Notes: generated by a model not told the origin, from the letters alone. A DNA stretch of 64,000 nucleotides from UBA4416 sp036676295 (GCA_036676295.1 JAKFDE010000016.1:186001-250000), one strand, 5' to 3'. Positions 17,005-26,210 are shown, counted from the stretch's first letter. Numbers and translations: made by a program.

Positions 17005-18480
17005 TTATGTAATTGCTGCTTGAAAAAAGTACAATAATTGATGAGTGATCAATGCATCCATTTCACAATAATCGATCAATTGAGCTTTAATGTTTTCTTT
17101 TTCTATGGTATTTTCTTCTAAAAGTAAAGACTCATAAATATACATAGCGCTAATGCCCGACTGAATATCCAAATTATCAAAACCGGCTTCCTGATGAACT
17201 AAAGGTGCGATGCTTTTCAATGTAAAATTCCCCTTCATATCTGGATGGTAATAGTTACCATGCCTGATAGGTTCTGCCAGATCAATGATCTTACTTTTTA
17301 AAGCATCAATATCCTTTTGGTACTCAGGGAACAAAACGGCTAATTGATTGAGAACATTCTCTTCCAACGATTTATCAAACATTAAAATGGTTTGAAAAGG
17401 TTGGGTAACTTTTATAATAGTTTCTAAAAATTCTTTGCGGTAATCTTCTTCAATAGGTTTAAAATAACTGTATTTTTTCAATTCACCTTCAGCTTCATGG
17501 ATCATCGAAAACAAGAATGGAATTTGCTGAAAAGGTTTTGTTTGTTGATAATAAGGCAATGCCGGCATCCACACTTCAATATCTAAACTACAATAAGGTG
17601 CTTTGATTGCTGAAATAAATTGTTTGACTTCCTCTTTGTAAATTTGCTCTTTATTTTCTTTAACAGCTTTTACCTGAATTTTAATTTCCTTTTTCTGAAT
17701 TTTGTCTACATCAATATCTTCTATGCGCTTGATGTCATTATCGTAAAACTCAAAAATAGCTTGTTTGGATAGTTTACCGATCGAAAAAACAGAAGAAGTG
17801 TCTGTAATGTTTTTCCAGCATAAGCCTAAAAAATCACAATCATACGGCTGGAAACAATGAGGCCCAACTTTAATATCCGGAATTTTATTTTGTTCTAAGG
17901 TCAACTTTGCTTGCTGCGCCTTATGAGTAAAATAAGGCAAATTCTTCACCGCATCTTTCATGATAGATGTGGTTTTAAAAAGCTTAGCAATTTCCAGATC
18001 ACCCTCTAATATATATTTTGGGTTTAATGTCAATAAATTAAAATCAACCAGATCAGGTAAACAATTTTTAATTACAAAGTATTGAAAACAGGCATCTTTT
18101 ACGTATGTCTCTGTGATCTTCAATGAACTCTTTACTTCGTATGCTACCCATTTACCTTCCTGTTTGGTTAATACATCCACCATTACCAACAAACCATCAT
18201 AAATAAAAGTGGCTTCGTAAATAGTTTGAACACCCTGGTCGATCAACATTTTTGTTTTAACGGCAAACAATTCCTGATTACGTTTTTCGTCTTTAGTCAC
18301 ATCAACTCCACCCGGAAATAATTGCTGTGCAAAAATCCCCACATCCGTTCCACGTTTAAAAATAAACTGTTTTTCTTTGGAGAGCCTGTCTCTGAGATTA
18401 GGATGATTCTTATATAAATAAAAATGTTTCAGGCATTGCTCTGCCTTCATAAATGCCGATTTGCTGATTGGACTGCTCAT
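17005..18480 (-). CDS. DUF2779-type protein: Cas4-like Fe-S nuclease domain fused to a DEDDy exonuclease-like domain
   Basis: I chose the ATG at 18480, which forms a 4-bp ATGA overlap with the stop of the glycosyltransferase; the frame is open from 18504. Numbering from that ATG, the N-terminal half has a PD-(D/E)XK pattern: Asp102, then EVK 115-117. Four cysteines sit as in Cas4/AddB iron staples: Cys16 (EQCLKHF) and Cys209, Cys215, Cys221 (HCFQPYDCDFLGLCW). The C-terminal half resembles a DnaQ/RNase H-fold exonuclease: SLDIEVW near 300 and YCEMD near the end. The family has no established function. The glycosyltransferase partner looks like chance proximity or simple coupling. Confidence 0.75.
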   Translation of the reverse strand: MSSPISKSAFMKAEQCLKHFYLYKNHPNLRDRLSKEKQFIFKRGTDVGIFAQQLFPGGVDVTKDEKRNQELFAVKTKMLIDQGVQTIYEATFIYDGLLVMVDVLTKQEGKWVAYEVKSSLKITETYVKDACFQYFVIKNCLPDLVDFNLLTLNPKYILEGDLEIAKLFKTTSIMKDAVKNLPYFTHKAQQAKLTLEQNKIPDIKVGPHCFQPYDCDFLGLCWKNITDTSSVFSIGKLSKQAIFEFYDNDIKRIEDIDVDKIQKKEIKIQVKAVKENKEQIYKEEVKQFISAIKAPYCSLDIEVWMPALPYYQQTKPFQQIPFLFSMIHEAEGELKKYSYFKPIEEDYRKEFLETIIKVTQPFQTILMFDKSLEENVLNQLAVLFPEYQKDIDALKSKIIDLAEPIRHGNYYHPDMKGNFTLKSIAPLVHQEAGFDNLDIQSGISAMYIYESLLLEENTIEKENIKAQLIDYCEMDALITHQLLYFFQAAIT

Positions 18481-19598
18481 AGACATTTTTGAATGCTTTG
18501 CCATAATAAGTTGGCTGATTTATCCCAGGAGAAAGATTGTTTTCTCAACTTTCCATTCTCAATTAATTGTTTACCCAGTAGTGGCTCATGATATAATTTG
18601 ATCATCGCATTGCTGATATCATTGACTTCAAAAGGATTTACCAAAAGTGCTGCATTGCCAACAATCTCAGGCATACTGGTGGTATTACTTGAAATAACAG
18701 GTATTTCGCATTGCATGGCTTCCACTAAAGGAATACCAAAGCCTTCGAAATATGGCACAAATGTTAAAGCAAAAGCAGAGGCCATTATTTTTTCCAACTC
18801 ATCTTGCGGTTGTCGTCCGGCAAAAATAATATCGTTAGCATATTTAGATTTTTCAATTACTTTTTTCACATCACCTTCGCTGGCATACACAGCGCCAACT
18901 AACAGCAATTTAAAATCAGATTGTGTTTGCGATTTAAACACATCAAAAGCAGCAATTAAACGGTTTAAATTTTTACGCGGGCTTTGTGATCCTACAAATA
19001 AAAAATATGGTTTACCTTGAGTGTACTTCTCTCTCACTTTTAATTTCTCACCATCCGCTAAAGGTTTATAGCCATCATTAATACCGTTATACACCACATC
19101 AATTTTATCTGATTGGATGTGATAATGTTTGGCAATATCCGCTTTACTGTACTCTGAAACCGTTGCAATGCGAGTAGCTTCTTTAGCATATTTCGGAAAA
19201 AAGTGATTGTAATATTTACCGGTCAGATATTTTACATCTTTAGGATTATGTAAAAAATTAATATCATGAATGACAGGTAATTGTTTGCATTTAGCCCCCA
19301 ATGATAAAAAACCATCCGGAGATAAAAACAGATCAGGCTGCATACGGTTTAATACCGATTTTACAGACACATGAAACCATGCATAATATAAAAAGGGATG
19401 ACGCGCCTGAGGGCCAATAATTACAGGTGTAATGTTATCCGAAAAAATAAATTCCTCATCGTAAGGACGATCGAACAAAAAAACAAAATGCACGTCGGGA
19501 TTATTTTGAGTAATTCGTTTTAATGTTTGATAACTGAACCACCCAATACCATCTAATTTATTTTGAATTAATAAACGAGTATTAACGACTATTTGCAA
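18477..19598 (-). CDS. Glycosyltransferase, GT4 family (GT-B fold)
   Basis: A 373-residue cytosolic or membrane-associated retaining glycosyltransferase. The C-terminal nucleotide-sugar domain has LFVGSQSPRKNLNRLI and the E-x7-E motif in FEGFGIPLVEAM, followed by PVISSNTTSMPEIVG. The N-terminal domain carries PVIHDINFLH and TVSEYSKADI, typical of the mannosyl/rhamnosyl-type GT4 branch. Donor and acceptor are unknown. The stop overlaps the start of the next gene by 4 bp (ATGA), implying translational coupling. No other glycan gene is adjacent. Confidence 0.9.
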   Translation of the reverse strand: MQIVVNTRLLIQNKLDGIGWFSYQTLKRITQNNPDVHFVFLFDRPYDEEFIFSDNITPVIIGPQARHPFLYYAWFHVSVKSVLNRMQPDLFLSPDGFLSLGAKCKQLPVIHDINFLHNPKDVKYLTGKYYNHFFPKYAKEATRIATVSEYSKADIAKHYHIQSDKIDVVYNGINDGYKPLADGEKLKVREKYTQGKPYFLFVGSQSPRKNLNRLIAAFDVFKSQTQSDFKLLLVGAVYASEGDVKKVIEKSKYANDIIFAGRQPQDELEKIMASAFALTFVPYFEGFGIPLVEAMQCEIPVISSNTTSMPEIVGNAALLVNPFEVNDISNAMIKLYHEPLLGKQLIENGKLRKQSFSWDKSANLLWQSIQKCL

Positions 19599-19678
19599 TT
19601 GTTTAATTTTACTGCAAAATAAGACAAATTGAAGGGATTAGAAAAAAGATTTGTCGAGTTTTATAAACATAAAGTTCA

Positions 19679-19704
19679 CGCAGATTTCGCAGATAAACGC
19701 AGAT
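19679..19704. repeat. Short direct repeat CGCAGAT x3
   Basis: CGCAGAT occurs at 19679-19685, 19688-19694 and 19698-19704. It resembles the CGCAGATT-type words scattered in intergenic DNA of many Bacteroidota genomes. Confidence 0.5.
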
Positions 19705-19721
19705 TTCTTTAATATGCTGTT

Positions 19722-19769
19722 ACATCGAGCTTGTCGAGATGTGATAAGTGTTCTCGACAAGCTCGATGT
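19722..19769. repeat. 18-bp perfect inverted repeat (intergenic palindromic element)
   Basis: ACATCGAGCTTGTCGAGA (19722-19739) and its exact complement (19752-19769) are separated by 12 nt. There is no T-run on either side, so it is more like a REP-type intergenic element than a terminator. It sits between the divergent glycosyltransferase and DUF1801 genes. Confidence 0.7.
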
Positions 19770-19829
19770 GACGTATACTTATGATTTTAATAAAATTTTA
19801 TATATTTATAAGTACCAATTTCATGAATT

Positions 19830-20297
19830 ATGCAATCTAAAGCAACTACACCGGAAGATTACATCGCTGAATTACCAAGCGACAGAGCGGAAGCCATTAA
19901 AAAAATAAGAACCGCTTTTAAAAAAAATATCCCAAAAGGCTTTGAGGAATCGATCGGCTATGGCATGATCGGTTATGCAGTACCGCATAAATTATACCCT
20001 AATGGCTACCATTGCGATCCTAAATTACCCTTGCCATTTGCGGGTTTTGCCTCTCAAAAAAACTTTATTGCGGTATACCACATGGGTATTTACGCTGATC
20101 CAAAATTGTTAAAATGGTTTGTAGGCGAATATCCCAAACATTGCAAAACTAAATTAGATATGGGAAAAAGCTGCATCCGCTTTAAAAAAATGGATGACAT
20201 TCCTTATGATTTAATTGCCGAATTAATGCAAAAAATGACCGTGAAAGATTGGGTGGATCTATATGAAGCGAATTTAAAAACTAGTCGAAAGAAATAA
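19830..20297 (+). CDS. DUF1801 domain-containing protein
   Basis: A 155-residue cytoplasmic protein of the DUF1801 (YdhG-like) fold. Seen are the N-terminal TPEDYIAELPSDRAEAIKKI, the IGYGMIGYAVP segment, the aromatic-rich FIAVYHMGIY and the C-terminal GKSCIRFKKMDDIPYDLI, all usual for the family. Function is unestablished. It is a single gene that meets the mntH stop tail-to-tail with no spacer. Confidence 0.85.
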   Translation: MQSKATTPEDYIAELPSDRAEAIKKIRTAFKKNIPKGFEESIGYGMIGYAVPHKLYPNGYHCDPKLPLPFAGFASQKNFIAVYHMGIYADPKLLKWFVGEYPKHCKTKLDMGKSCIRFKKMDDIPYDLIAELMQKMTVKDWVDLYEANLKTSRKK

Positions 20298-22163
20298 CTA
20301 CACCAACACCAATGGAATAGAAATTTTATGACGAACACTTTCTACAGTTGTACCGAATAGTAGGTCTTTCAATGTTTTATGTCCGTGAGTTCCCATTACT
20401 AACAGATCACAATCTTTTACCAATTCAGGGATTACGGTTTGCGGCCTGCCATAACCTAACAAACTTTCGCACTGATAACCCTGATCCATTAATTGTTTTT
20501 TATAAGCCTCTAAGTTTTTGTTATCCTCACGACTTTCTTCATCATTGGTATCAGCACCATACATCACCGCGTTGGTACTTTCTAAAATATGGATCAATCG
20601 GTAATTAGCCTGTGTTCCGCCCAACTGTAAAGCTTTGTTAATGGCCTTGTTATCACTCGCGGAAAAATCAACCGTAATAGCAATGGTTGAATAAGGTTTC
20701 GGCGTTTCAAAACTAATTTTTTGAAGCTCACCATGAAAATGATAGGTTTTATCTTTTTTAGATTTAGACAACATAGGTTCAAAAATAATGTAAAACAACA
20801 CTCCCAAACAAAACAACATAAAAGGTACAACAGTAATCCAAATAATAAAAGCATAATTAGATTCCGACAACCAATTAGTTACTTTTTGAAACAACATTTG
20901 ACAATTCAAAAATACGATCACCGATACAGAAATCCACGAAGCAATTTTTTGCCATAATGGAATCACAAACTCTCCCATTTTCTTTTTATCGCTCACAAAA
21001 TGAATTAATGGGATAATTGCAAAGCCTAATTGCAAACTTAAGATCACCTGACTCAATACTAACAGATCACCGGTTTTATCTTCGCCTAAAAAATAAATGG
21101 TTAAAAATGCAGGAACAATAGCAATCAAACGTGTTAGTAATCGTCTGATCCAAGGCTGTAAACGTAGGTTCAAATAACCTTCCATGATGACTTGTCCGGC
21201 CAAAGTACCTGTTACAGTAGAACTTTGCCCCGCTGCTATTAAAGCAACAGCAAATAACAAAGGAGCTAAGGTACTCCCTAACATTGGTGCCATCATTTTA
21301 TGCGCATCTTGTATTTCCGTCACTTCAACTCCGGTATTAAAAAAAGTAGTGGCCGCAATAATTAAAATAGCCGCATTGACAAACAAAGCTAAATTCAGGG
21401 CTACGGCACTATCAATGATATTAAAACGAATGGCTTTTTTTATTTCTGTTGGAGTACGTTCAAATTGTCGGGTTTGCACTAAAGAAGAATGCAGATACAA
21501 ATTATGGGGCATCACTGTTGCGCCAATGATACCAATAGCAATGTACAAGGCGTTTTCATCAGCAATTCCCGGAATTAAACCTTTGGATATTTCTACCACA
21601 TCAGGTTTGGCAATTATTAATTGTATAAAAAAAGAAACACCAATTATTGCTACTAAAGAAATAATAAAGGCTTCTAATTTTTTGATCCCTGCATTTAATA
21701 AGAATAATAAAACAAAACTATCCAACACGGTAATGCAAACACCACCTAATAAAGAAATAGAAGGAAATAGTAAATGAATACCGATAGCCATACCAACCAC
21801 TTCGGCCAGATCACAAGCAGCAATAGCAATTTCAGCTAAGATGTATAAAAAGAAATTAACGAATTTAGAATAATGACTTTTAGAAGCCTGAGCCAGATCT
21901 TTACCGGCAACAACGCCTAAACGCACACAATGACTTTGAAGTAATAAAGCAATTAAATTACTCATTACCAGCACCCAAATTAAACTGTATCCGTATTTAC
22001 TTCCACCTTCTATATCCGTTGCCCAATTGCCCGGATCCATATAACCTACACTGATCATATAAGCCGGACCAATGAACGCAAACAATTTTCGCCAACCGAT
22101 CTTGGAACTCGTGTGAACAGACGAGTGAACTTCTTCTAATGATTTTTGCGATTTATTTTCCAT
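20298..22163 (-). CDS. mntH: Nramp divalent metal transporter with C-terminal UspA domain (MntH-like)
   Basis: A 621-residue protein, against about 410-450 for a plain MntH. Residues about 25-465 are an 11-TM Nramp permease with DPGN at 43-46 and MPHN at 218-221, the metal-binding motifs of TM1 and TM6; it would import Mn2+ (or Fe2+) with protons. Residues about 478-621 are a universal stress protein domain with the ATP-loop motif GTHGH and the end GTTVESVRHKISIPLVLV. The fused UspA lies on the cytoplasmic side and may sense nucleotide state (inference). It overlaps mntR by 11 bp, so both are one operon and presumably Mn-repressed. Confidence 0.92.
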   Translation of the reverse strand: MENKSQKSLEEVHSSVHTSSKIGWRKLFAFIGPAYMISVGYMDPGNWATDIEGGSKYGYSLIWVLVMSNLIALLLQSHCVRLGVVAGKDLAQASKSHYSKFVNFFLYILAEIAIAACDLAEVVGMAIGIHLLFPSISLLGGVCITVLDSFVLLFLLNAGIKKLEAFIISLVAIIGVSFFIQLIIAKPDVVEISKGLIPGIADENALYIAIGIIGATVMPHNLYLHSSLVQTRQFERTPTEIKKAIRFNIIDSAVALNLALFVNAAILIIAATTFFNTGVEVTEIQDAHKMMAPMLGSTLAPLLFAVALIAAGQSSTVTGTLAGQVIMEGYLNLRLQPWIRRLLTRLIAIVPAFLTIYFLGEDKTGDLLVLSQVILSLQLGFAIIPLIHFVSDKKKMGEFVIPLWQKIASWISVSVIVFLNCQMLFQKVTNWLSESNYAFIIWITVVPFMLFCLGVLFYIIFEPMLSKSKKDKTYHFHGELQKISFETPKPYSTIAITVDFSASDNKAINKALQLGGTQANYRLIHILESTNAVMYGADTNDEESREDNKNLEAYKKQLMDQGYQCESLLGYGRPQTVIPELVKDCDLLVMGTHGHKTLKDLLFGTTVESVRHKISIPLVLV

Positions 22164-22827
22164 TTGTTGGGTATACTAAAATTGATGATGCCACTTGTTC
22201 ACTTAAAAATTCGTGGCGTTTTTTATTGATCTTGATCTTAAAAGAAGAATCATATTCATTAATTGATTCTACTTCGATCGTATTTCCTAAATTCAAATCA
22301 AGGGTTGTGAGGTATTGCAAAAATTTAGCTTCATGATTTACAACACCACAAAATATATAAGTTTGTTTTTTAGTAATGGTACTTAAAGGATAAGAATTCA
22401 CAGAACGCATTTTCCCTTCTTTGTCAGGAATGGCATCTCCATGCGGATCAAATTTTGGATTTCCCAAAAAATCATCCAATTTATTCACTAAAGCTTCGCT
22501 ATTAATATGTTCCAATTGCTCAGCAATTTCATGCACTTCATCCCACCTAAAGTTTAATTTTTTCACCAGAAACACTTCCCATAAACGGTGTTTACGGATC
22601 ACATCTAAAGCAATTTTCTTACCCTTAGCCGTTAATAAAACGCCGTGGTATTTTTTATAGGTAAGAATTTTTTTATCAGCCAAACGTTTGATCATATCCG
22701 TAACCGTTGCCGGCTGCATCGATAAACGAATGGCTATATCATTAGTAGAAACCGCGCCAGATTTACCCATTTCCTCCAACTTAAAAATAGCTTTAATATA
22801 GTTTTCTTCTGTAAAGGAAGTTTCCAT
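22153..22827 (-). CDS. mntR: DtxR/MntR family metal-dependent repressor
   Basis: A 224-residue regulator: winged helix 1-65 (including STNDIAIRLSMQPATVTDMI), metal-binding and dimer domain about 66-140 (HRLWEVFLVKKLNF, HEIAEQLEHI, NPKFDPHGDAIP) and a C-terminal FeoA/SH3-like domain about 150-224. It would bind Mn2+ and repress its own operon with mntH. The upstream palindrome at 22865-22880 is the likely operator. The operon order mntR-mntH with 11-bp overlap supports a manganese rather than iron role. Confidence 0.92.
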   Translation of the reverse strand: METSFTEENYIKAIFKLEEMGKSGAVSTNDIAIRLSMQPATVTDMIKRLADKKILTYKKYHGVLLTAKGKKIALDVIRKHRLWEVFLVKKLNFRWDEVHEIAEQLEHINSEALVNKLDDFLGNPKFDPHGDAIPDKEGKMRSVNSYPLSTITKKQTYIFCGVVNHEAKFLQYLTTLDLNLGNTIEVESINEYDSSFKIKINKKRHEFLSEQVASSILVYPTNGK

Positions 22828-22852
22828 GATACAAAATTAATAATTTTATTAA

Positions 22853-22880
22853 TCTAAACAAATTTTTAGACTAATCTAAA
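22853..22880. promoter_or_regulatory. Candidate MntR operator (palindrome plus half-site)
   Basis: TTTAGACTAATCTAAA (22865-22880) is a 6-4-6 palindrome of the TTTAGnnnnnnCTAAA shape bound by DtxR-family repressors. A half-site TCTAAA lies at 22853-22858. The site is 38-53 bp upstream of the mntR ATG. Confidence 0.6.
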
Positions 22881-22892
22881 TTTTATAGAAGC

Positions 22893-22924
22893 TAAAAAAA
22901 TAAGCTGTGGATCTACCACAGCTT
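22893..22924 (-). terminator. Rho-independent terminator after lptB
   Basis: AAGCTGTGG/CCACAGCTT stem (22902-22910 and 22916-22924, 5-nt loop) followed on the minus strand by a T-rich run. It lies 22 bp past the lptB stop. Confidence 0.85.
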
Positions 22925-22946
22925 AAATATTATTTTATAAAGTGAA

Positions 22947-23681
22947 TTATTTTCTCAATTCGAAATTTTGACCTAAATATACTTTTCGTACCATTTCGTC
23001 ATTTGCCAGATCTTCGGCTGAACCCGATTTGATAACCTCTCCGGAATATAACAAATAAGTTCTATCTGTAATGTTTAATGTTTCGTGTACGTTATGATCG
23101 GTAATTAAGATGCCAATATTTTTGTCTTTTAATTTTCGTACCACGCTTTGAATATCTTCAACAGCAATAGGATCCACGCCTGCAAAAGGTTCATCCAATA
23201 AAATAAATTTAGGATCAGTAGCTAACGCGCGGGCAATTTCTGTTCTACGTCTTTCTCCACCTGATAATTGATCGCCTAAGTTTTTACGTACATGATGCAA
23301 GGCAAATTCATCTAATAAACTTTCAACTTTTTTTGCTTGTTCCCCTTTAGTCAATTTGGTCATTTCTAAAACCGCGCGCAAATTATCTTCAATACTTAAT
23401 TTCCTAAACACAGACGCTTCTTGTGGCAAATAACCAACGCCAAGTTGTGCACGTCGGTACATAGGTTCGTTGGTAATATCCTTATCATCCAAAAATATTT
23501 TTCCTGAATTGGGTTTTACCATCCCCACGATCATATAAAAAGACGTCGTTTTACCGGCACCATTAGGTCCCAATAAACCAACAATTTCACCTTGTTGCAC
23601 CTGTACGCTTACGTTGTTTGCAACGGTTCGGTTTTTATATTTCTTAACTAAATTTTCTGAACGTAAAATCATTTTATTCAT
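22947..23681 (-). CDS. lptB: LPS export ABC transporter ATP-binding protein LptB
   Basis: A 244-residue ABC ATPase. Walker A is GPNGAGKT (38-45), the signature is LSGGERRRTEIARAL and Walker B FILLDEPFAGVDP. The stretches YLPQEASVFRKLSIEDNL and GILITDHNVHETL are specific to LptB, which powers lipopolysaccharide extraction from the inner membrane with LptFG. A start at the second Met (MILRSENL, three codons in) is also possible. Neither LptA nor LptC is adjacent. Terminated by the hairpin at 22893-22924. Confidence 0.94.
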   Translation of the reverse strand: MNKMILRSENLVKKYKNRTVANNVSVQVQQGEIVGLLGPNGAGKTTSFYMIVGMVKPNSGKIFLDDKDITNEPMYRRAQLGVGYLPQEASVFRKLSIEDNLRAVLEMTKLTKGEQAKKVESLLDEFALHHVRKNLGDQLSGGERRRTEIARALATDPKFILLDEPFAGVDPIAVEDIQSVVRKLKDKNIGILITDHNVHETLNITDRTYLLYSGEVIKSGSAEDLANDEMVRKVYLGQNFELRK

Positions 23682-23741
23682 CTAAATCTTTCAAAGATAC
23701 TTAAAGATAAGCCATACATTATGATAAAAAATGTGAATGAG

Positions 23742-26210
23742 CTAAAAGGCCAGTTGAAAACCAAATTTCACTCCAAAATTATCAATAGCTTTAGGTCTTA
23801 AGTAGGTTGAACGCCAAAGTGCATCTATTCTAAAAACTTTAAAAATATTTTCAATACCGGCTGTAACTTCAACATAAGGTTCATTTCCTAAAGCGCTTAA
23901 GGTTGTTGGGAAAATCAATGTTTTTCTATTCTTTTCATTCACGCTGCCCCAAAGTGCTTTACAAGTAACCACTTCGCGCCATTTTAATTTTTTGATCAAA
24001 GGGATTTTATTGAATAACAAACCTTCAAAATGATGAAACAGCCCCACGGAAGCGTATTGATCGCTCGCAAATTCATAGTATTTCATCATATTGAATGCCA
24101 TATAATCGTATACATACGTTTCGTTACCTCCGTGTAATTCCATTAATGGATATGGAACCGCTCCATATATTTTTCCAACTTCTGCTGTATAATCGGTATA
24201 ACCCAGTAAAGAAATTAAACGGATACGATCACTGATATTTAATACCACCTTTTGATAATCATACTCACCTCTAAAAGCGTTTTGAAGAGATTTGGCGTAA
24301 TTGACCTGAAACACTGGCCATTTAGTTCCTAAACTAATTCTTGAAAAATCGCCACTGATGAATTTTTCTTTATGAGCAAAACGCACATTGATACGTGCTT
24401 CTGTATTCTTTATGTTTTCTTTGATCGCAATACTTCCATCTTTACGATAATAGGTGTAACTACCCTCAATTAAAGGCGTGATCGTTCTTCCTGCCAAAGT
24501 TATTTTAGAAGTTAAGCCTTCTACCCACTCTCTTTCATACCATCCAAAAGTTTGATCTACACGGGTTAAATTGGTCAATGGACTTGTTCTGAATAATGAT
24601 GCGAAAATATTATCCTGAGAAAATCCATTTTGACTCTGACCTAAAATCTCATAATCACTTTTATAGGTCATTCCTACCAGTTGCCGATGCGGCTTCTTAC
24701 TAATAAAACTTTTGAAACCTATACTGTATTTGAATTTTTCATCTTTAAAACCATAAGCTACATAACCTTGCAATTCATACCAACGACTAAATTTACTACT
24801 GGTTCGGCCACCAAATCTCACGCGTGGTCCCTCTACTCTATTATAACTAACTAAATTATAATACGGCCCAATTTCAAAATTATTAACTAGTTTATATCCC
24901 GAAACAAACAAAGTGAAAATATCTACCCAGGTTCTATACACAGGCAATGTTTTAATGGTATCTATCATGTGATAGATCTTTTTCTCTCTCACCGACAAAC
25001 TATCATGCCTGTTAGCATCCCAAAAGGCATCTGTTTTTTTGGAAGCAGAATCTTCCACGACTATTTTATCTCCAAAGTCATAAAACTTAGTATCCTTTGG
25101 TTGATTAACAATAATGTTTTTATAAGAAGTTGTTTTTCTACCATATACACCAACCTGATTTTTATTCATTGCAAAATCAATAATTAGTCTGTCTTTACTT
25201 AACATCCAGGTACTATCTACCTGAGAAAATTCCTGAATGATATTAGCTGCGTTAATGAAATTAATATTGGCATCTTTTGGGATACTCATCTCTAAACGCT
25301 TTACAGCCCATGTGGTATCTGATATCCACATATTGCCGCTAAAACATAATTCTTGCGGACGTTTAGATTTAAAACGGATTTGATAACAACGGGTATTGCC
25401 AATAAACAAACTATCTTCTAAGTAATATTTATAGTAGAAGAATCCATTATCAGAGATAGGGCTCACAAAATCTTTTCCAAATACTAAAATATGATTATCA
25501 TAAATATTAATATTCTGATACATATCACCCATCACAGAAGTAATACTGGTGTTTTCAATACCTGTAATTTTACTAGCCTTAATGACTTCTTTTTTCAAAC
25601 TTGGATTACTTCTATAGTACAGATCCGATAACGATTCGGTAATAAAAATGGGTAGCGAAGGTTTTTCGCCGGAATTAAGACTATCTACATTATCAAATAC
25701 AAACTTGATGGGTTTAAATACTTTTCTCTCTCGCATTTCTTTTGGAATGCGATTTAGATCAAACTCTACTTTATTATAAGATTCGTACTGATAAGCCCCT
25801 AATTTGCGACGATTATTAAACTCTTTATTGGCAATTACATTTCTGATGATACGATGAGCAGGATTTTCGCCGGCCTTTACAACAACCTCTAATAAGTTAA
25901 TACCTTCCAGCACCATGGGCATGTTTACCTCTTGATTGACACCGGGCTTTAAAGGACGAGTTAGTTTTTTGTAACTTACATATGAGGACACTAAAGAATC
26001 ACCTAATTTGGTTGTTTTAATAGAAAAATTTCCGTCAAAATCTGTGGTGGCTCCAATGGTGGTACCCTGTATGATAACCGGAACGAAAGGCAAAGGTTCT
26101 TTGGTTTCAGAATCAAACACTTTTCCGGTAATAGTATAACTTTGAGCATAGGAAAATGCTGATAAAAAAAGCAGTGGAAAAATGAAATATAAAAAGTACT
26201 TTTTTATCAT
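23742..26210 (-). CDS. DUF5686 family outer-membrane protein with carboxypeptidase-like N-terminal domain
   Basis: The frame is open from 26237, but the ATG at 26210 (MIKKYFLYF) starts a proper signal peptide (ending FSYAQ), so I use it; 822 residues. A CarbopepD_reg-like beta-sandwich follows (ITGKVFDSETKEPLPFVPV ... TTDFDGNFSI), then the DUF5686 region, beginning near GENPAHRIIRNVIANKEFNNR, with a C-terminal beta-barrel ending in KFGFQLAF. The architecture resembles TonB-receptor relatives without a plug. Function is unknown; such proteins are widespread in Bacteroidota. It is a single gene with lptB 60 bp downstream on the same strand. Confidence 0.85.
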   Translation of the reverse strand: MIKKYFLYFIFPLLFLSAFSYAQSYTITGKVFDSETKEPLPFVPVIIQGTTIGATTDFDGNFSIKTTKLGDSLVSSYVSYKKLTRPLKPGVNQEVNMPMVLEGINLLEVVVKAGENPAHRIIRNVIANKEFNNRRKLGAYQYESYNKVEFDLNRIPKEMRERKVFKPIKFVFDNVDSLNSGEKPSLPIFITESLSDLYYRSNPSLKKEVIKASKITGIENTSITSVMGDMYQNINIYDNHILVFGKDFVSPISDNGFFYYKYYLEDSLFIGNTRCYQIRFKSKRPQELCFSGNMWISDTTWAVKRLEMSIPKDANINFINAANIIQEFSQVDSTWMLSKDRLIIDFAMNKNQVGVYGRKTTSYKNIIVNQPKDTKFYDFGDKIVVEDSASKKTDAFWDANRHDSLSVREKKIYHMIDTIKTLPVYRTWVDIFTLFVSGYKLVNNFEIGPYYNLVSYNRVEGPRVRFGGRTSSKFSRWYELQGYVAYGFKDEKFKYSIGFKSFISKKPHRQLVGMTYKSDYEILGQSQNGFSQDNIFASLFRTSPLTNLTRVDQTFGWYEREWVEGLTSKITLAGRTITPLIEGSYTYYRKDGSIAIKENIKNTEARINVRFAHKEKFISGDFSRISLGTKWPVFQVNYAKSLQNAFRGEYDYQKVVLNISDRIRLISLLGYTDYTAEVGKIYGAVPYPLMELHGGNETYVYDYMAFNMMKYYEFASDQYASVGLFHHFEGLLFNKIPLIKKLKWREVVTCKALWGSVNEKNRKTLIFPTTLSALGNEPYVEVTAGIENIFKVFRIDALWRSTYLRPKAIDNFGVKFGFQLAF

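Noticed and set aside
18598..19020. 140-codon open frame antisense to the glycosyltransferase
   Set aside because: Shadow of a well-supported gene; no recognised domain.
17005..19598. CRISPR or defence island around the Cas4-like gene
   Set aside because: No repeat array, no cas or other defence gene within the window; neighbours are a glycosyltransferase and an outer-membrane barrel.
19651..19908. 85-codon open frame on the plus strand
   Set aside because: It runs through the CGCAGAT and inverted-repeat elements and overlaps the start of the DUF1801 gene in another frame. No family resemblance.
21184..21777. 197-codon open frame antisense to mntH
   Set aside because: It is the complement of Nramp membrane helices; composition follows the mntH codons and there is no start context.
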